Below, one piece after another: positions 1-5,817 of a stretch of 11,862 bases of DNA. Numbering within the stretch: position 1 is the stretch's first letter; each line of letters starts with the position of its first letter. Where the stretch lies: contig NZ_JABZXW010000061.1 of assembly GCF_015265375.1 (NCBI RefSeq), positions 1 through 11,862 of the forward strand, in the 5' to 3' direction. Origin of the DNA: Rothia sp. (in: high G+C Gram-positive bacteria) (GTDB lineage: Bacteria > Actinomycetota > Actinomycetes > Actinomycetales > Micrococcaceae). The notes beneath the pieces were generated by a model. That model worked only from the letters and a program-made list of their open reading frames with translations, had not been told where the DNA came from and did not search any database. The translations under genes and the position numbers were made by a program.

Positions 1-83
1 TTGGTGTGGGTGTTTGGTGCGGCGGGGGTTTTGGGGTGAGGGTATTGGCGCAGGGCTCCGGCTAGGGCGGCGCACCGGGGGTA

Positions 84-119
84 TTAGAAGAGCGAGCCCA
101 CTTAGAACAGCGAGCCCTG
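84..119. repeat. 18-bp tandem duplication spanning a stop codon
   Basis: Two adjacent 18-base units (84-101 and 102-119) differ at three positions. Read on the minus strand they give GSLF-stop followed in frame by VGSLF-stop. The last codons and stop codon of the DUF2797 gene have therefore been duplicated, leaving a second in-frame copy just after the real stop. Read-through would add five residues and then meet another stop. Confidence 0.8.
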
Positions 120-1325
120 CACCCTCACCCGCGTGAACTCCTGCGCCGGCTCCACCAGCACATTCCGCCACGCGGCAGTATTCACCAGGAACGCCGCATC
201 AGCATCGCCGGTGTGGGCGCTCAAAAACTGACCCGCCGCACCCGTGCAGAAGAAACCAGCCGACCCGCTCCCGGTGCCGGAATCGCCCAGGCCAGAATCA
301 CAGGGTGCCAGCGGTTCGGGTGATTGCGCACGCAACGCCGCGTAGGGGCGGTTCATCGCAAGCGACGGAATCCACGGCTCATCCAGGACGGTAAGCGGCA
401 CCTCCGGGTCGGTACGCGCCAGCTCGGCGAGCGCTTCGCGGGCGCGGGCGACCGCCTCCTGATGGGCTGTGCGAAGCTGCGCACCGGGCAGCGGGTTCGT
501 CCAGGCGCGGTACTTGCTCGCCACCTGCTTGACCTGCGGAATCTTCGCGAGAGCGGTCACGGCGTCCTCGGCGCGGCGAATAGCAAGCCCGTCGGGTGCG
601 AGCGCAATGTAGGTGGCGGTGGCGACCGCCTGCTCGTCCAGGCGGCGCGGGGTCGAATGCAGGGAGCTCGTGCCGACCTTGTGCGTGCCGTCGGGGAAGG
701 TCGCGATGTAGAGGCGATGCTCCAGCATGGCGTAGGCGCGCATGGATTCGGTGAGCGTTCCGGGGTACAGGTGCGCGCTGTGCAGGGCGGTGAATTCGTC
801 GCGGGCGGTGCAGCGTGGGCACTGCTGGCCACGCCGGATGCGGGCGCCTTCGGGGCAGGGTACGCGGCGTATTCCCACGGAGGCTCCCCCAGAGATTCCC
901 GCGGATTCGGGGGCGGCGTCATTGCTCGTGCCGGTGGTGTAGCCGGCGCAGTAACGGTAGAGTTCCCCCTCGCTATCGCGCGGAATGCGCAACCCCAGAT
1001 AGGCGCCGGGAGTCAACGGAATCTGGATGCGAACCCCGCTCGGAACGCCACGCTGCGCGGGGCTGTTTTCCTGCTTAGGGTCGCTCTCCCCCGCCGCTTG
1101 AGATGCCCGGTTATGAGCTCCTTCAGCGACCCCGCGGGGCACGACCGGTTCCACCTCAATGAGCGGGCGGCGGTTGGACCAGCGGATCTGCCTCCAGATG
1201 AGTAGCTGCGGTGCGCCTGCAGAATCACCGGCGGCGGCATCATGACCGGCACCAGCATTATTACCGGCGGCGGGCGCAGCAGCAAACTCGTCGAAAGCAG
1301 TCTCAAGCAGGTTGGGGTAGTCCAT
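102..1325 (-). CDS. DUF2797 family protein (putative zinc-binding, function unknown)
   Basis: A 407-residue protein with the layout of the actinobacterial DUF2797 family. Near the N-terminus (about 40-60) it has the LIWRQIRWSNRRP-type strand. It then has a cysteine cluster (Cys126, Cys157, Cys169, Cys172, including a CPRC pair) that could hold zinc. Next comes the family core, LYIATFPDGTHKVGTS (206-220), followed by RRLDEQA. The K-V-G-T segment with a following Arg recalls GIY-YIG-like folds, but that is only a resemblance. Residues 1-40, about 140-150 and 340-360 are Ala/Gly/Ser-rich and look like linkers. I chose the ATG at 1325 over an in-frame TTG at 1388 because the family homology begins after it and a TAGAGT -10-like box lies 8 nt upstream. 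The gene stands alone, reading leftward. Its biochemical role is not known to me. Family call is fairly sure; function is not. Confidence 0.85.
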   Translation of the reverse strand: MDYPNLLETAFDEFAAAPAAGNNAGAGHDAAAGDSAGAPQLLIWRQIRWSNRRPLIEVEPVVPRGVAEGAHNRASQAAGESDPKQENSPAQRGVPSGVRIQIPLTPGAYLGLRIPRDSEGELYRYCAGYTTGTSNDAAPESAGISGGASVGIRRVPCPEGARIRRGQQCPRCTARDEFTALHSAHLYPGTLTESMRAYAMLEHRLYIATFPDGTHKVGTSSLHSTPRRLDEQAVATATYIALAPDGLAIRRAEDAVTALAKIPQVKQVASKYRAWTNPLPGAQLRTAHQEAVARAREALAELARTDPEVPLTVLDEPWIPSLAMNRPYAALRAQSPEPLAPCDSGLGDSGTGSGSAGFFCTGAAGQFLSAHTGDADAAFLVNTAAWRNVLVEPAQEFTRVRVQGSLF

Positions 1326-1339
1326 AGCATTCCACTCTA
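1326..1339 (-). promoter_or_regulatory. -10 box directly upstream of the DUF2797 start (possible leaderless promoter)
   Basis: On the minus strand TAGAGT (1334-1339) matches the actinobacterial TANNNT -10 pattern and ends 8 nt before the ATG. This would put the transcript start at or within a base or two of the start codon. No convincing Shine-Dalgarno or -35 element is visible. Confidence 0.4.
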
Positions 1340-1424
1340 GCGGGTCTGGCGGGTTCTTTCTCGAGGGGTGCGGCGCATCCTGGCGCAACGTCCCCGAGGG
1401 GCAAAAGCAGCGCCCTCGAAATGC

Positions 1425-1642
1425 AAAAGAGGCCAGCGTCCTTCACGCTGATCCGCACCCCCGCAGTGTTGCCGTGCGTTCACGCACGACGGGGTGGGTT
1501 CTCAGCTGAGGCGCTGACCTCTGTGGTTGAGGCAGGGCGCTTACCCTGCCAAGCCCGAAAGCGATCGGTGACCGCTATTTTTCGGTGAGCTATGCGGTGT
1601 CTCTGGAAGCCGGAAGCTTCCCAACAGCGTCGCTGCATTTAA
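1425..1642 (-). ncRNA. Possible structured non-coding RNA (unassigned)
   Basis: No plausible gene lies here, but stem-loops are dense. Stems include 1434-1439 with 1445-1450, and 1456-1461 with 1491-1496 enclosing 1473-1478 with 1483-1488 (loop TTCA). Others are the perfect seven-pair stem 1531-1537 with 1544-1550, 1605-1610 with 1616-1621, and 1625-1629 with 1631-1635. A rival long-range stem (1429-1438 with 1512-1521, one mismatch) would break the first hairpin, so two folds are possible. The minus strand is favoured: TTGAAT (1673-1678), 18 bp and TATGGC (1649-1654) could be a promoter. The hairpin at 1434-1450 is followed on that strand by GCC and then TCTTTT, like a terminator, giving roughly 220 nt. 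I could not match it to tmRNA, RNase P RNA, SRP RNA or a known riboswitch. A 6S/Ms1-like regulatory RNA is a guess only. Confidence 0.35.
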
Positions 1643-1815
1643 AACTTTGCCATATCCAATGTACATAACATCATTCAAATACGCATCGACTGCCTAATCT
1701 GCGCATTTATGACGCAGAATTTCTATGCACTAGCTGGCAAATTGAAGCAATTAGTGCAAAATTTCAAAATCACCAAGCCGCTCAGCCGGACTATCTGACG
1801 GATGAACCACGCCAT
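1643..1815. other. AT-rich intergenic stretch with hairpins
   Basis: This non-coding stretch is clearly more AT-rich than its surroundings. It holds two perfect inverted repeats: CTGCG/CGCAG (1699-1703 and 1713-1717) and GCACTA/TAGTGC (1727-1732 and 1752-1757). Neither has a clear T-tract on the expected side, so a terminator for the HIT gene is not established. It also contains the candidate promoter for the RNA described at 1425-1642. Confidence 0.4.
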
Positions 1816-2391
1816 CTAGCTGAGGCGGGCAAACCCCTCCGCAATAGCCACACGCATATCGTCCAGCGTGCGGGACATAGTCTTGGTGTGAGCGATAATC
1901 GGCAGGAAATTCGTATCCCCACTCCAGCGCGGCAGAATGTGCTGATGCAGGTGATCAGCAATGCCCGCTCCGCCCACCTTGCCCTGATTAATGCCAATGT
2001 TGAAGCCGTCATTATGCGACACCTCACGCAGAACCTTCATGGCAAGCTGAGTCAGCTGCGCAATCTCCATGGTTTCCGCCTCGGTCGCATCGTCGTAGAA
2101 CGGGATGTGGCGGTACGGGCAGACCAGTAGGTGCCCGGGGTTGTACGGGTAGAGGTTGAGAACCACGAAGGCGTGCTCGCCGCGGTGCACAATCAGTGAC
2201 TCCTCGTCACTGCGGCTGGGCGCGGTGCAGAAGGGGCAGGTCTTCTCGGTGTAATCCTTCTGGCCGCCGCTCACGTAGGCGGTGCGGTGAGGGGTCCACA
2301 GGCGCTGGAACTGGTCCGGTGCGCCGGGCAGCTCGAAGGAATCCTGCACCGAGGCTGCGGTGCCGTGCTCGGGGGTCGTGTTCTCGCTCAT
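1816..2391 (-). CDS. HIT-family Ap4A phosphorylase / nucleotide hydrolase
   Basis: A 191-residue cytoplasmic protein of the histidine-triad superfamily. The signature HLHQHI sits at 147-152, with His147, His149 and His151 as the triad; His149 is the expected nucleophile that becomes nucleotidylated. Upstream are QRLWTPHRTAYV (30-40), a CPFC pair (Cys52, Cys55, a likely zinc site) and the NLYPYNPGHLLVCPYRH strand-turn (79-95). The WxPHRxxY and CPFC combination is typical of actinobacterial diadenosine-tetraphosphate phosphorylase-like HIT proteins, such as the mycobacterial Rv2613c type. The likely role is breakdown of Ap4A or related dinucleotides. Length is normal for that group and the gene looks intact. 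The ATG at 2391 has TAGAAT 6 nt upstream and no Shine-Dalgarno, which suggests a leaderless message. It lies 86 bp after the lipoprotein gene but appears to have its own promoter. The exact substrate is inferred from family. Confidence 0.92.
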   Translation of the reverse strand: MSENTTPEHGTAASVQDSFELPGAPDQFQRLWTPHRTAYVSGGQKDYTEKTCPFCTAPSRSDEESLIVHRGEHAFVVLNLYPYNPGHLLVCPYRHIPFYDDATEAETMEIAQLTQLAMKVLREVSHNDGFNIGINQGKVGGAGIADHLHQHILPRWSGDTNFLPIIAHTKTMSRTLDDMRVAIAEGFARLS

Positions 2392-2403
2392 AGTCCCATT
2401 CTA
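2392..2403 (-). promoter_or_regulatory. -10 box of the HIT gene (leaderless promoter)
   Basis: Minus-strand TAGAAT (2398-2403) is separated from the ATG by exactly six bases. This is the classic spacing for an actinobacterial leaderless transcript whose first base is the A of ATG. A -35 box is not clear; the hexamer at 17 bp is only TTCCCG. Confidence 0.55.
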
Positions 2404-2477
2404 TAGCCCGCACGCGCTGACGGGAATGCCCCTCCGACATGCGTGCCAGATATGAGATGACTCCCCCGGCAACAGCC

Positions 2478-3140
2478 TTAGCCGTGCTGCTTTTCCAGGT
2501 GAATGATGCGGGTGGCACCCTCAAAGGTCATGGGGAAGCTCAGCACGCCGTCCTCCATGACGAATTCCTTGGTTTCCTTATCGGAGGCGTACGGTGCGTG
2601 GCTCAGCTTCGCGTGGTCCACGTGCGAAATGTAGCTGAAGTTGCCGGTCTTCGCCTCGAAAGTGCCAGCCCAGAAGGGGGTTGCCAGCTCTTCGTGGTTC
2701 AGGTGGTAGGTGACCTCGATAATGCCGTCGTGAATGACTGCGTCCATGTAGTTCTCAAGGTTGGTAGAGTCCTGCTGAACCCAGGTGCCGTCCATGATTT
2801 TCTGCGAGCGCGCAACGGCTGCCGAGGAAGGCATGGGCGCCGCGGTGTATGCGGTCTGTTCCTGAGCATCCGGCGTATAGCTACCGGCACCCGCCGGCGC
2901 GGGGGTTTCAGTGGGCTGGGTCGCGGTAGGGTGAATCGACGGGTCCTGCGAGGTATTGACCGCCGCCTTAATTCCGGTGCTGTCGTCGCCGGGGGCGGGA
3001 ACGGCGCTGGGCTCGACGGTTTCAAAAGCTGCGGGGTCAACAACCGCACTTGCGGAGGCGTTATTCGGTGCGGGTGCACACGCGGTGAGAGAGAGCGCGC
3101 CGAGTAGAGCGAGCGCGCCCAGAGTGGACTTAGGTACCAC
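2478..3140 (-). CDS. Secreted lipoprotein of unknown function
   Basis: A 220-residue protein with a lipoprotein signal peptide. MVPK is followed by a hydrophobic stretch (7-18) and the lipobox LTAC, so Cys21 would be lipidated and the mature 200-residue protein anchored outside the membrane. Residues 22-100 are a Pro/Ala/Thr-rich linker typical of exported actinobacterial proteins. From about 117 a compact domain begins with MDGTWVQ and alternates short strands. It includes WAGTFEA, a TKEF segment and a C-terminal run ending HLEKQHG, suggesting a small beta-barrel or beta-sandwich. I recall similar small domains in other actinobacterial lipoproteins but cannot name the family. The start is GTG at 3140, supported by AGGA seven bases upstream and by the signal peptide following at once. 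It lies between the potassium channel and HIT genes on the same strand, with no evident functional link to either. Confidence 0.85.
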   Translation of the reverse strand: MVPKSTLGALALLGALSLTACAPAPNNASASAVVDPAAFETVEPSAVPAPGDDSTGIKAAVNTSQDPSIHPTATQPTETPAPAGAGSYTPDAQEQTAYTAAPMPSSAAVARSQKIMDGTWVQQDSTNLENYMDAVIHDGIIEVTYHLNHEELATPFWAGTFEAKTGNFSYISHVDHAKLSHAPYASDKETKEFVMEDGVLSFPMTFEGATRIIHLEKQHG

Positions 3141-3632
3141 GAACGTGTCCTAACAGTGTATGTGTTTGAGTGAGTTTGTGAGTTGAGTGGTGCCTCCCCG
3201 TGAGTGAGGTGGGGATACGACGAAACCCCGTAGCGCGTTGGGCTACAGGGCGTTCGATAACCGGCACGGTAGATAGTTTATAGGCTCTGGCTAGGAGTTT
3301 CACCAGTGGCGGCCATTTTTAAAAGATAGTTTGGTCACATTAGATCTTAAGTTGAGGGGTTTTTCGCGCACACGAGCCCCAATTTGCACTCTCCACGGGC
3401 TAATTTTGCCTCGACAAGGCGAAATATCCCGCACGGTGGCGTGGGCGGCAATTTTCTTGCCTTCGTCTTGCCTTCGCGTGGGCTCGGCACCCAAACCCAC
3501 CGCTTCAATAAGTATGCGGTGTGGGTTTGAGCGCCAAGCCTCAACTGAACTGTTATATCTGCGCTGCTATCTGCGCTACCGCAACCGAGCCGCTACAGCC
3601 CGGTTACTGTCCGCAGGGTATTTGCGAGCGGA
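3141..3632. other. Hairpin-rich intergenic region without a convincing gene
   Basis: About 490 bp separate the channel and lipoprotein genes. No reading frame has a good start, a ribosome site and protein-like composition together. There are four structural elements. An inverted repeat at 3609-3614 and 3628-3633 overlaps the channel stop codon. A nine-pair perfect stem (3492-3500 with 3521-3529) is extended by three more pairs past a 2-base bulge. A perfect 11-bp tandem repeat lies at 3455-3465 and 3466-3476. A hairpin at 3227-3250 pairs GTAGC with GCTAC, with a CCC/GGG extension. Any could end the channel transcript, but none has a clear T-tract. TACACT (minus strand, upstream of the GTG at 3140) is a possible -10 for the lipoprotein. 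Confidence 0.5.
3492..3529. repeat. Long inverted repeat in the channel-lipoprotein gap
   Basis: CAAACCCAC (3492-3500) pairs perfectly with GTGGGTTTG (3521-3529). The stem continues as CGC with GCG across a two-base bulge, giving about 12 pairs around a 12-base loop. It is the strongest hairpin in this gap and might be a bidirectional terminator or part of a dispersed intergenic repeat. There is no T-tract to settle the matter. Confidence 0.5.
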
Positions 3633-5333
3633 CTACTGCTTGCGGGAACGTAGCGAGGACTTCTCACGAATAATCGTGAACGTCTGGCGGGTCTCCTCCA
3701 GCAGGGCGACCGGCTCCTGCTCGCGCACCGCAACCTCATGAGATGCCGAGGAGTCGGCAGGTTCACCAGCCCGCGCGGCGCCGGGCGCGGTGTTCGGGGT
3801 AGCCTCCGCAGAAGCTGCCGCAGCAGCACCCGGAGCGCCAGGAGTACCAGGGGCAGTAAAGCCCGCGGCGGCGCTGAAACCGGCGCGGCGTGCCGCCTCC
3901 GCCTCCGAAGGAACCGGGTGCACGCCGTCCTCATCCACAACCTCACGCAACGTGTAGTCGTGGGCTTCACGGCGCGCATACTCACGAGCCAGCAGGGCAC
4001 GCAACTCAGAAATCTCCTGGCGAAGATCGTCCACGTCAGCCTTGGTTGCGGGGTACTCCTGCTCCTCCCTGCCACCAAACTTTTCGATAATCCAGCTCGC
4101 GAGCGCACCGGTAGCAACCGCGACCAAGCCCCCGCCGTACAGCATGACGATCACGGCGATGACCCTGCCGATACCGGTGACCGGGTAAACGTCTCCGTAG
4201 CCGACCGTGGTGAGGGTCGTGAACATCCACCAGTAGGCGGTGGGCAGGTCACGAATCATCGCGCCCGGCTCGGAGGACTCCACCGAATAGATCGACAGGG
4301 CAAACATGATGATGAAGATCGCGGTGTAGCCGAAGAGCTTCATCCCCAGTTCGGAGAGCCTCTTATATTGGCGGTTGGTGGTCAGGTGCATCATGGCGAG
4401 GAAGCTGACAATACGCCACGGGGGCAGCAGCACGATGGCCAGGTTCATCAGGTTGTGCGTGATGAAGTAGAGTCGCCGCGGCGCCAGGTACAGGCGCACG
4501 CAGTAGTCGGCGGCGAAGAGGCCCCACAGAATCATCTGAATGATGTTGAGGTACCCGTCGTACGGCTCCTGAATGCGTGTGCTCATGATGGGCGCGGCGA
4601 ACGCGAGCAGGTACAGCACGGACGCCACGAACATGGGCGTGGAGGAGCGGTCTTCCCACGCGGCCAGGTTCTTCTCGCCGCGGTACTTGCTGAGCGTGCG
4701 GAAGAGGCGGGTTCGCGGAGTGCGACGCGGCGGGTCCGTGACGGTGCGGGTGACCGTGCGGATGGTCGTGGTGTGCGTTTCAGGTTCGCCCGCGTCAATA
4801 ATCTCGGCGGCACTATCAGGGTTACCCTGGGTGCCTGCCTTCTGGGTGCCAGCTTTCTGGTCGCCCTTGCCGTGCGGGTGATGCGTGGTGCGGGTGATGC
4901 GACGCTCCTCGCGGTGCGTACCGTCCGGCGCGTCGGTGGTGGCGTACTCTTCGACGACCTCTTCGTAGTCGTCGTCGGGGTCCAGGTCGGTGGAGTAGAC
5001 GGAGTGGGTGCTGTCCAGGCGGGCGCTATCAATCTGCACGGCATCAACCTGTACTGCCTCCATGCCGGGGGCGGTAGCCTCTGCGGGGCTACTTGCTGCA
5101 GCACTAGTTTTGGCGGCACTGGATTCTGCCGGTGCCGACTGGGTATAACCAGCCTTCGTGGTATTCTCAGCGGCGGCTTCAGATGCGGTAGTTTCAGATG
5201 CAACAGTTTCAGGGCGCGCAGACGCACCCACCGGGCTGTTCCCCGGAATATTGCCCGAGGTATTCCCCGAGGTATTGGGTGCTGTGCCGTTCTTTACCGT
5301 GTTGTCTGTCTGGTTCTGTTCTGCCTTATCCAT
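3633..5333 (-). CDS. Voltage-gated-type (six-helix) potassium channel with long low-complexity tails
   Basis: A 566-residue membrane protein. The selectivity filter TTVGYGD (375-381) follows the pore helix TAYWWMFTTL and identifies a K+ channel. Membrane helices lie at about 234-251 (S1), 261-283 (S2), 290-306 (S3), 329-352 (S5) and 387-415 (S6). Between S3 and S5, the S4-equivalent (about 306-326) has only scattered Arg/Lys and no regular every-third-residue ladder, so voltage sensing is doubtful. Residues 1-210 form an unusual cytoplasmic tail rich in Thr, Ala, Ser and Glu, with an acidic run near 116-130 and short repeats (NTSG twice, QKAGT). After S6, residues 429-458 look like a short coiled coil (VDDLRQEISELRALLAREY), which could aid tetramer assembly. 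A Pro/Ala/Gly linker and charged C-terminus follow. I chose the ATG at 5333 over GTG at 5384 because a TATCAT -10 box lies 7 nt upstream. Homotetramer is expected; physiological role unknown. Confidence 0.9.
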   Translation of the reverse strand: MDKAEQNQTDNTVKNGTAPNTSGNTSGNIPGNSPVGASARPETVASETTASEAAAENTTKAGYTQSAPAESSAAKTSAAASSPAEATAPGMEAVQVDAVQIDSARLDSTHSVYSTDLDPDDDYEEVVEEYATTDAPDGTHREERRITRTTHHPHGKGDQKAGTQKAGTQGNPDSAAEIIDAGEPETHTTTIRTVTRTVTDPPRRTPRTRLFRTLSKYRGEKNLAAWEDRSSTPMFVASVLYLLAFAAPIMSTRIQEPYDGYLNIIQMILWGLFAADYCVRLYLAPRRLYFITHNLMNLAIVLLPPWRIVSFLAMMHLTTNRQYKRLSELGMKLFGYTAIFIIMFALSIYSVESSEPGAMIRDLPTAYWWMFTTLTTVGYGDVYPVTGIGRVIAVIVMLYGGGLVAVATGALASWIIEKFGGREEQEYPATKADVDDLRQEISELRALLAREYARREAHDYTLREVVDEDGVHPVPSEAEAARRAGFSAAAGFTAPGTPGAPGAAAAASAEATPNTAPGAARAGEPADSSASHEVAVREQEPVALLEETRQTFTIIREKSSLRSRKQ

Positions 5334-5346
5334 AGTGTGAATGATA
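5334..5346 (-). promoter_or_regulatory. -10 box of the potassium channel gene (leaderless promoter)
   Basis: TATCAT on the minus strand (5341-5346), close to the consensus TATAAT, ends seven bases before the ATG at 5333. Transcription would then start at or next to the start codon. The region further upstream (5347-5434) is shared with a divergent small gene. Confidence 0.5.
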
Positions 5347-5434
5347 CTCCACGCCGTTGCGTTTGCGTTTCTATTTCGTTGCACTGTGACCTTGTGCTGT
5401 GACCTTTGGGCGGCGGTCTTTACACCGCGGTTTT

Positions 5435-5677
5435 GTGCACGATACTGTGTCGAAATCGGGCGGCAGTTCGGTTGCGGTGGAGAACCGTTCGGGTGCGAAG
5501 ATGACGGTGTATTGTGCGGGTGTGGATCGTAAGGAACGTAGTGTGCCTGCGGGTGGCCGCGTGTTTGTGGAGGATTTGGGGGTGCGTGCTTCGGCGGGTT
5601 CTCCCCTGTTCTGTGGTGTGGTGACTTCTGATAGTACTGCTAGCTGGAATGTTACGGCCCTCGGCGGGCGTGCCTAA
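5435..5677 (+). CDS. Small beta-rich protein of unknown function
   Basis: An 80-residue reading frame starting GTG and ending in TAA at 5675-5677. The codons look genuinely used, with strong G/C/T third positions and no competing frame. The protein has an alternating polar/hydrophobic pattern (SVAVENRSG, MTVYCAG, RVFVEDLGV, PLFCGVV, ASWNVTALGG), suggesting an all-beta domain with two cysteines. No signal peptide or membrane helix is seen. The start is uncertain: GTG at 5399 is in frame, but TACACC lies 8 nt before the GTG at 5435, with GTGACC 16 bp further up, so a leaderless start at 5435 is preferred. It is divergent from the channel gene. Its 3' end is repeated beyond the endonuclease gene (6895-6944), which supports it being a real, older gene. 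I do not recognise the family. Confidence 0.5.
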   Translation: MHDTVSKSGGSSVAVENRSGAKMTVYCAGVDRKERSVPAGGRVFVEDLGVRASAGSPLFCGVVTSDSTASWNVTALGGRA

Positions 5678-5692
5678 GGGCAGCTGCGGCGC
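5643..5692 (+). repeat. Direct repeat, left copy (3' end of the small gene)
   Basis: These 50 bases match 6895-6944 at 41 positions with no gaps, at an offset of exactly 1252. The copy includes the last codons (WNVTALGGRA), the TAA stop and 15 bases beyond it. Together with the right copy it brackets the Mrr endonuclease gene. Confidence 0.8.
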
Positions 5693-5754
5693 TAATAAAG
5701 CCTGCACAAGGGAAAACAGGCACCTCTGGTAACGATTATCTTTTGTATTAGAGG

Positions 5755-5803
5755 TATATTAAGAACGGACTACCCGCCGTTATTAACCAGCCGTTATCAA
5801 TCA
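5755..5803 (+). promoter_or_regulatory. Promoter and tandem operator-like repeats of the Mrr gene
   Basis: TATATT (5755-5760) is a good -10 box in an AT-rich stretch; the -35 is weak. Just downstream lie two adjacent 14-bp units, GCCGTTATTAACCA (5776-5789) and GCCGTTATCAATCA (5790-5803), identical at 12 of 14 positions. The first also forms an inverted repeat with AACGG at 5764-5768. Placed between the probable transcript start and the ribosome site (GGAG, 5806-5809), they could bind a repressor or shape the leader. This is inferred from position. Confidence 0.45.
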
Positions 5804-5817
5804 ATGGAGATACACCG

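Noticed and set aside
1..101. Possible end of a rightward gene at the left edge
   Set aside because: Only G-rich sequence and short frames; nothing recognisable in a few dozen bases.
324..1205. Plus-strand frame opposite the DUF2797 gene
   Set aside because: Low-complexity Arg/Gly translation, no family features; the minus-strand frame matches a known family.
1500..1570. Weak tRNA-like look on the minus strand in the structured intergenic segment
   Set aside because: A D-arm-like stem exists, but the anticodon loop lacks U33 and no T-arm motif follows.
3300..3741. Short overlapping frames on both strands in the channel-lipoprotein gap
   Set aside because: None has a ribosome site, a -10 box next to the start or convincing protein composition; they overlap each other and hairpins.
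3738..5402. Long plus-strand frame opposite the potassium channel
   Set aside because: The translation is Arg/Val/Gly-rich without motifs; the minus strand carries membrane helices and the TTVGYGD filter.
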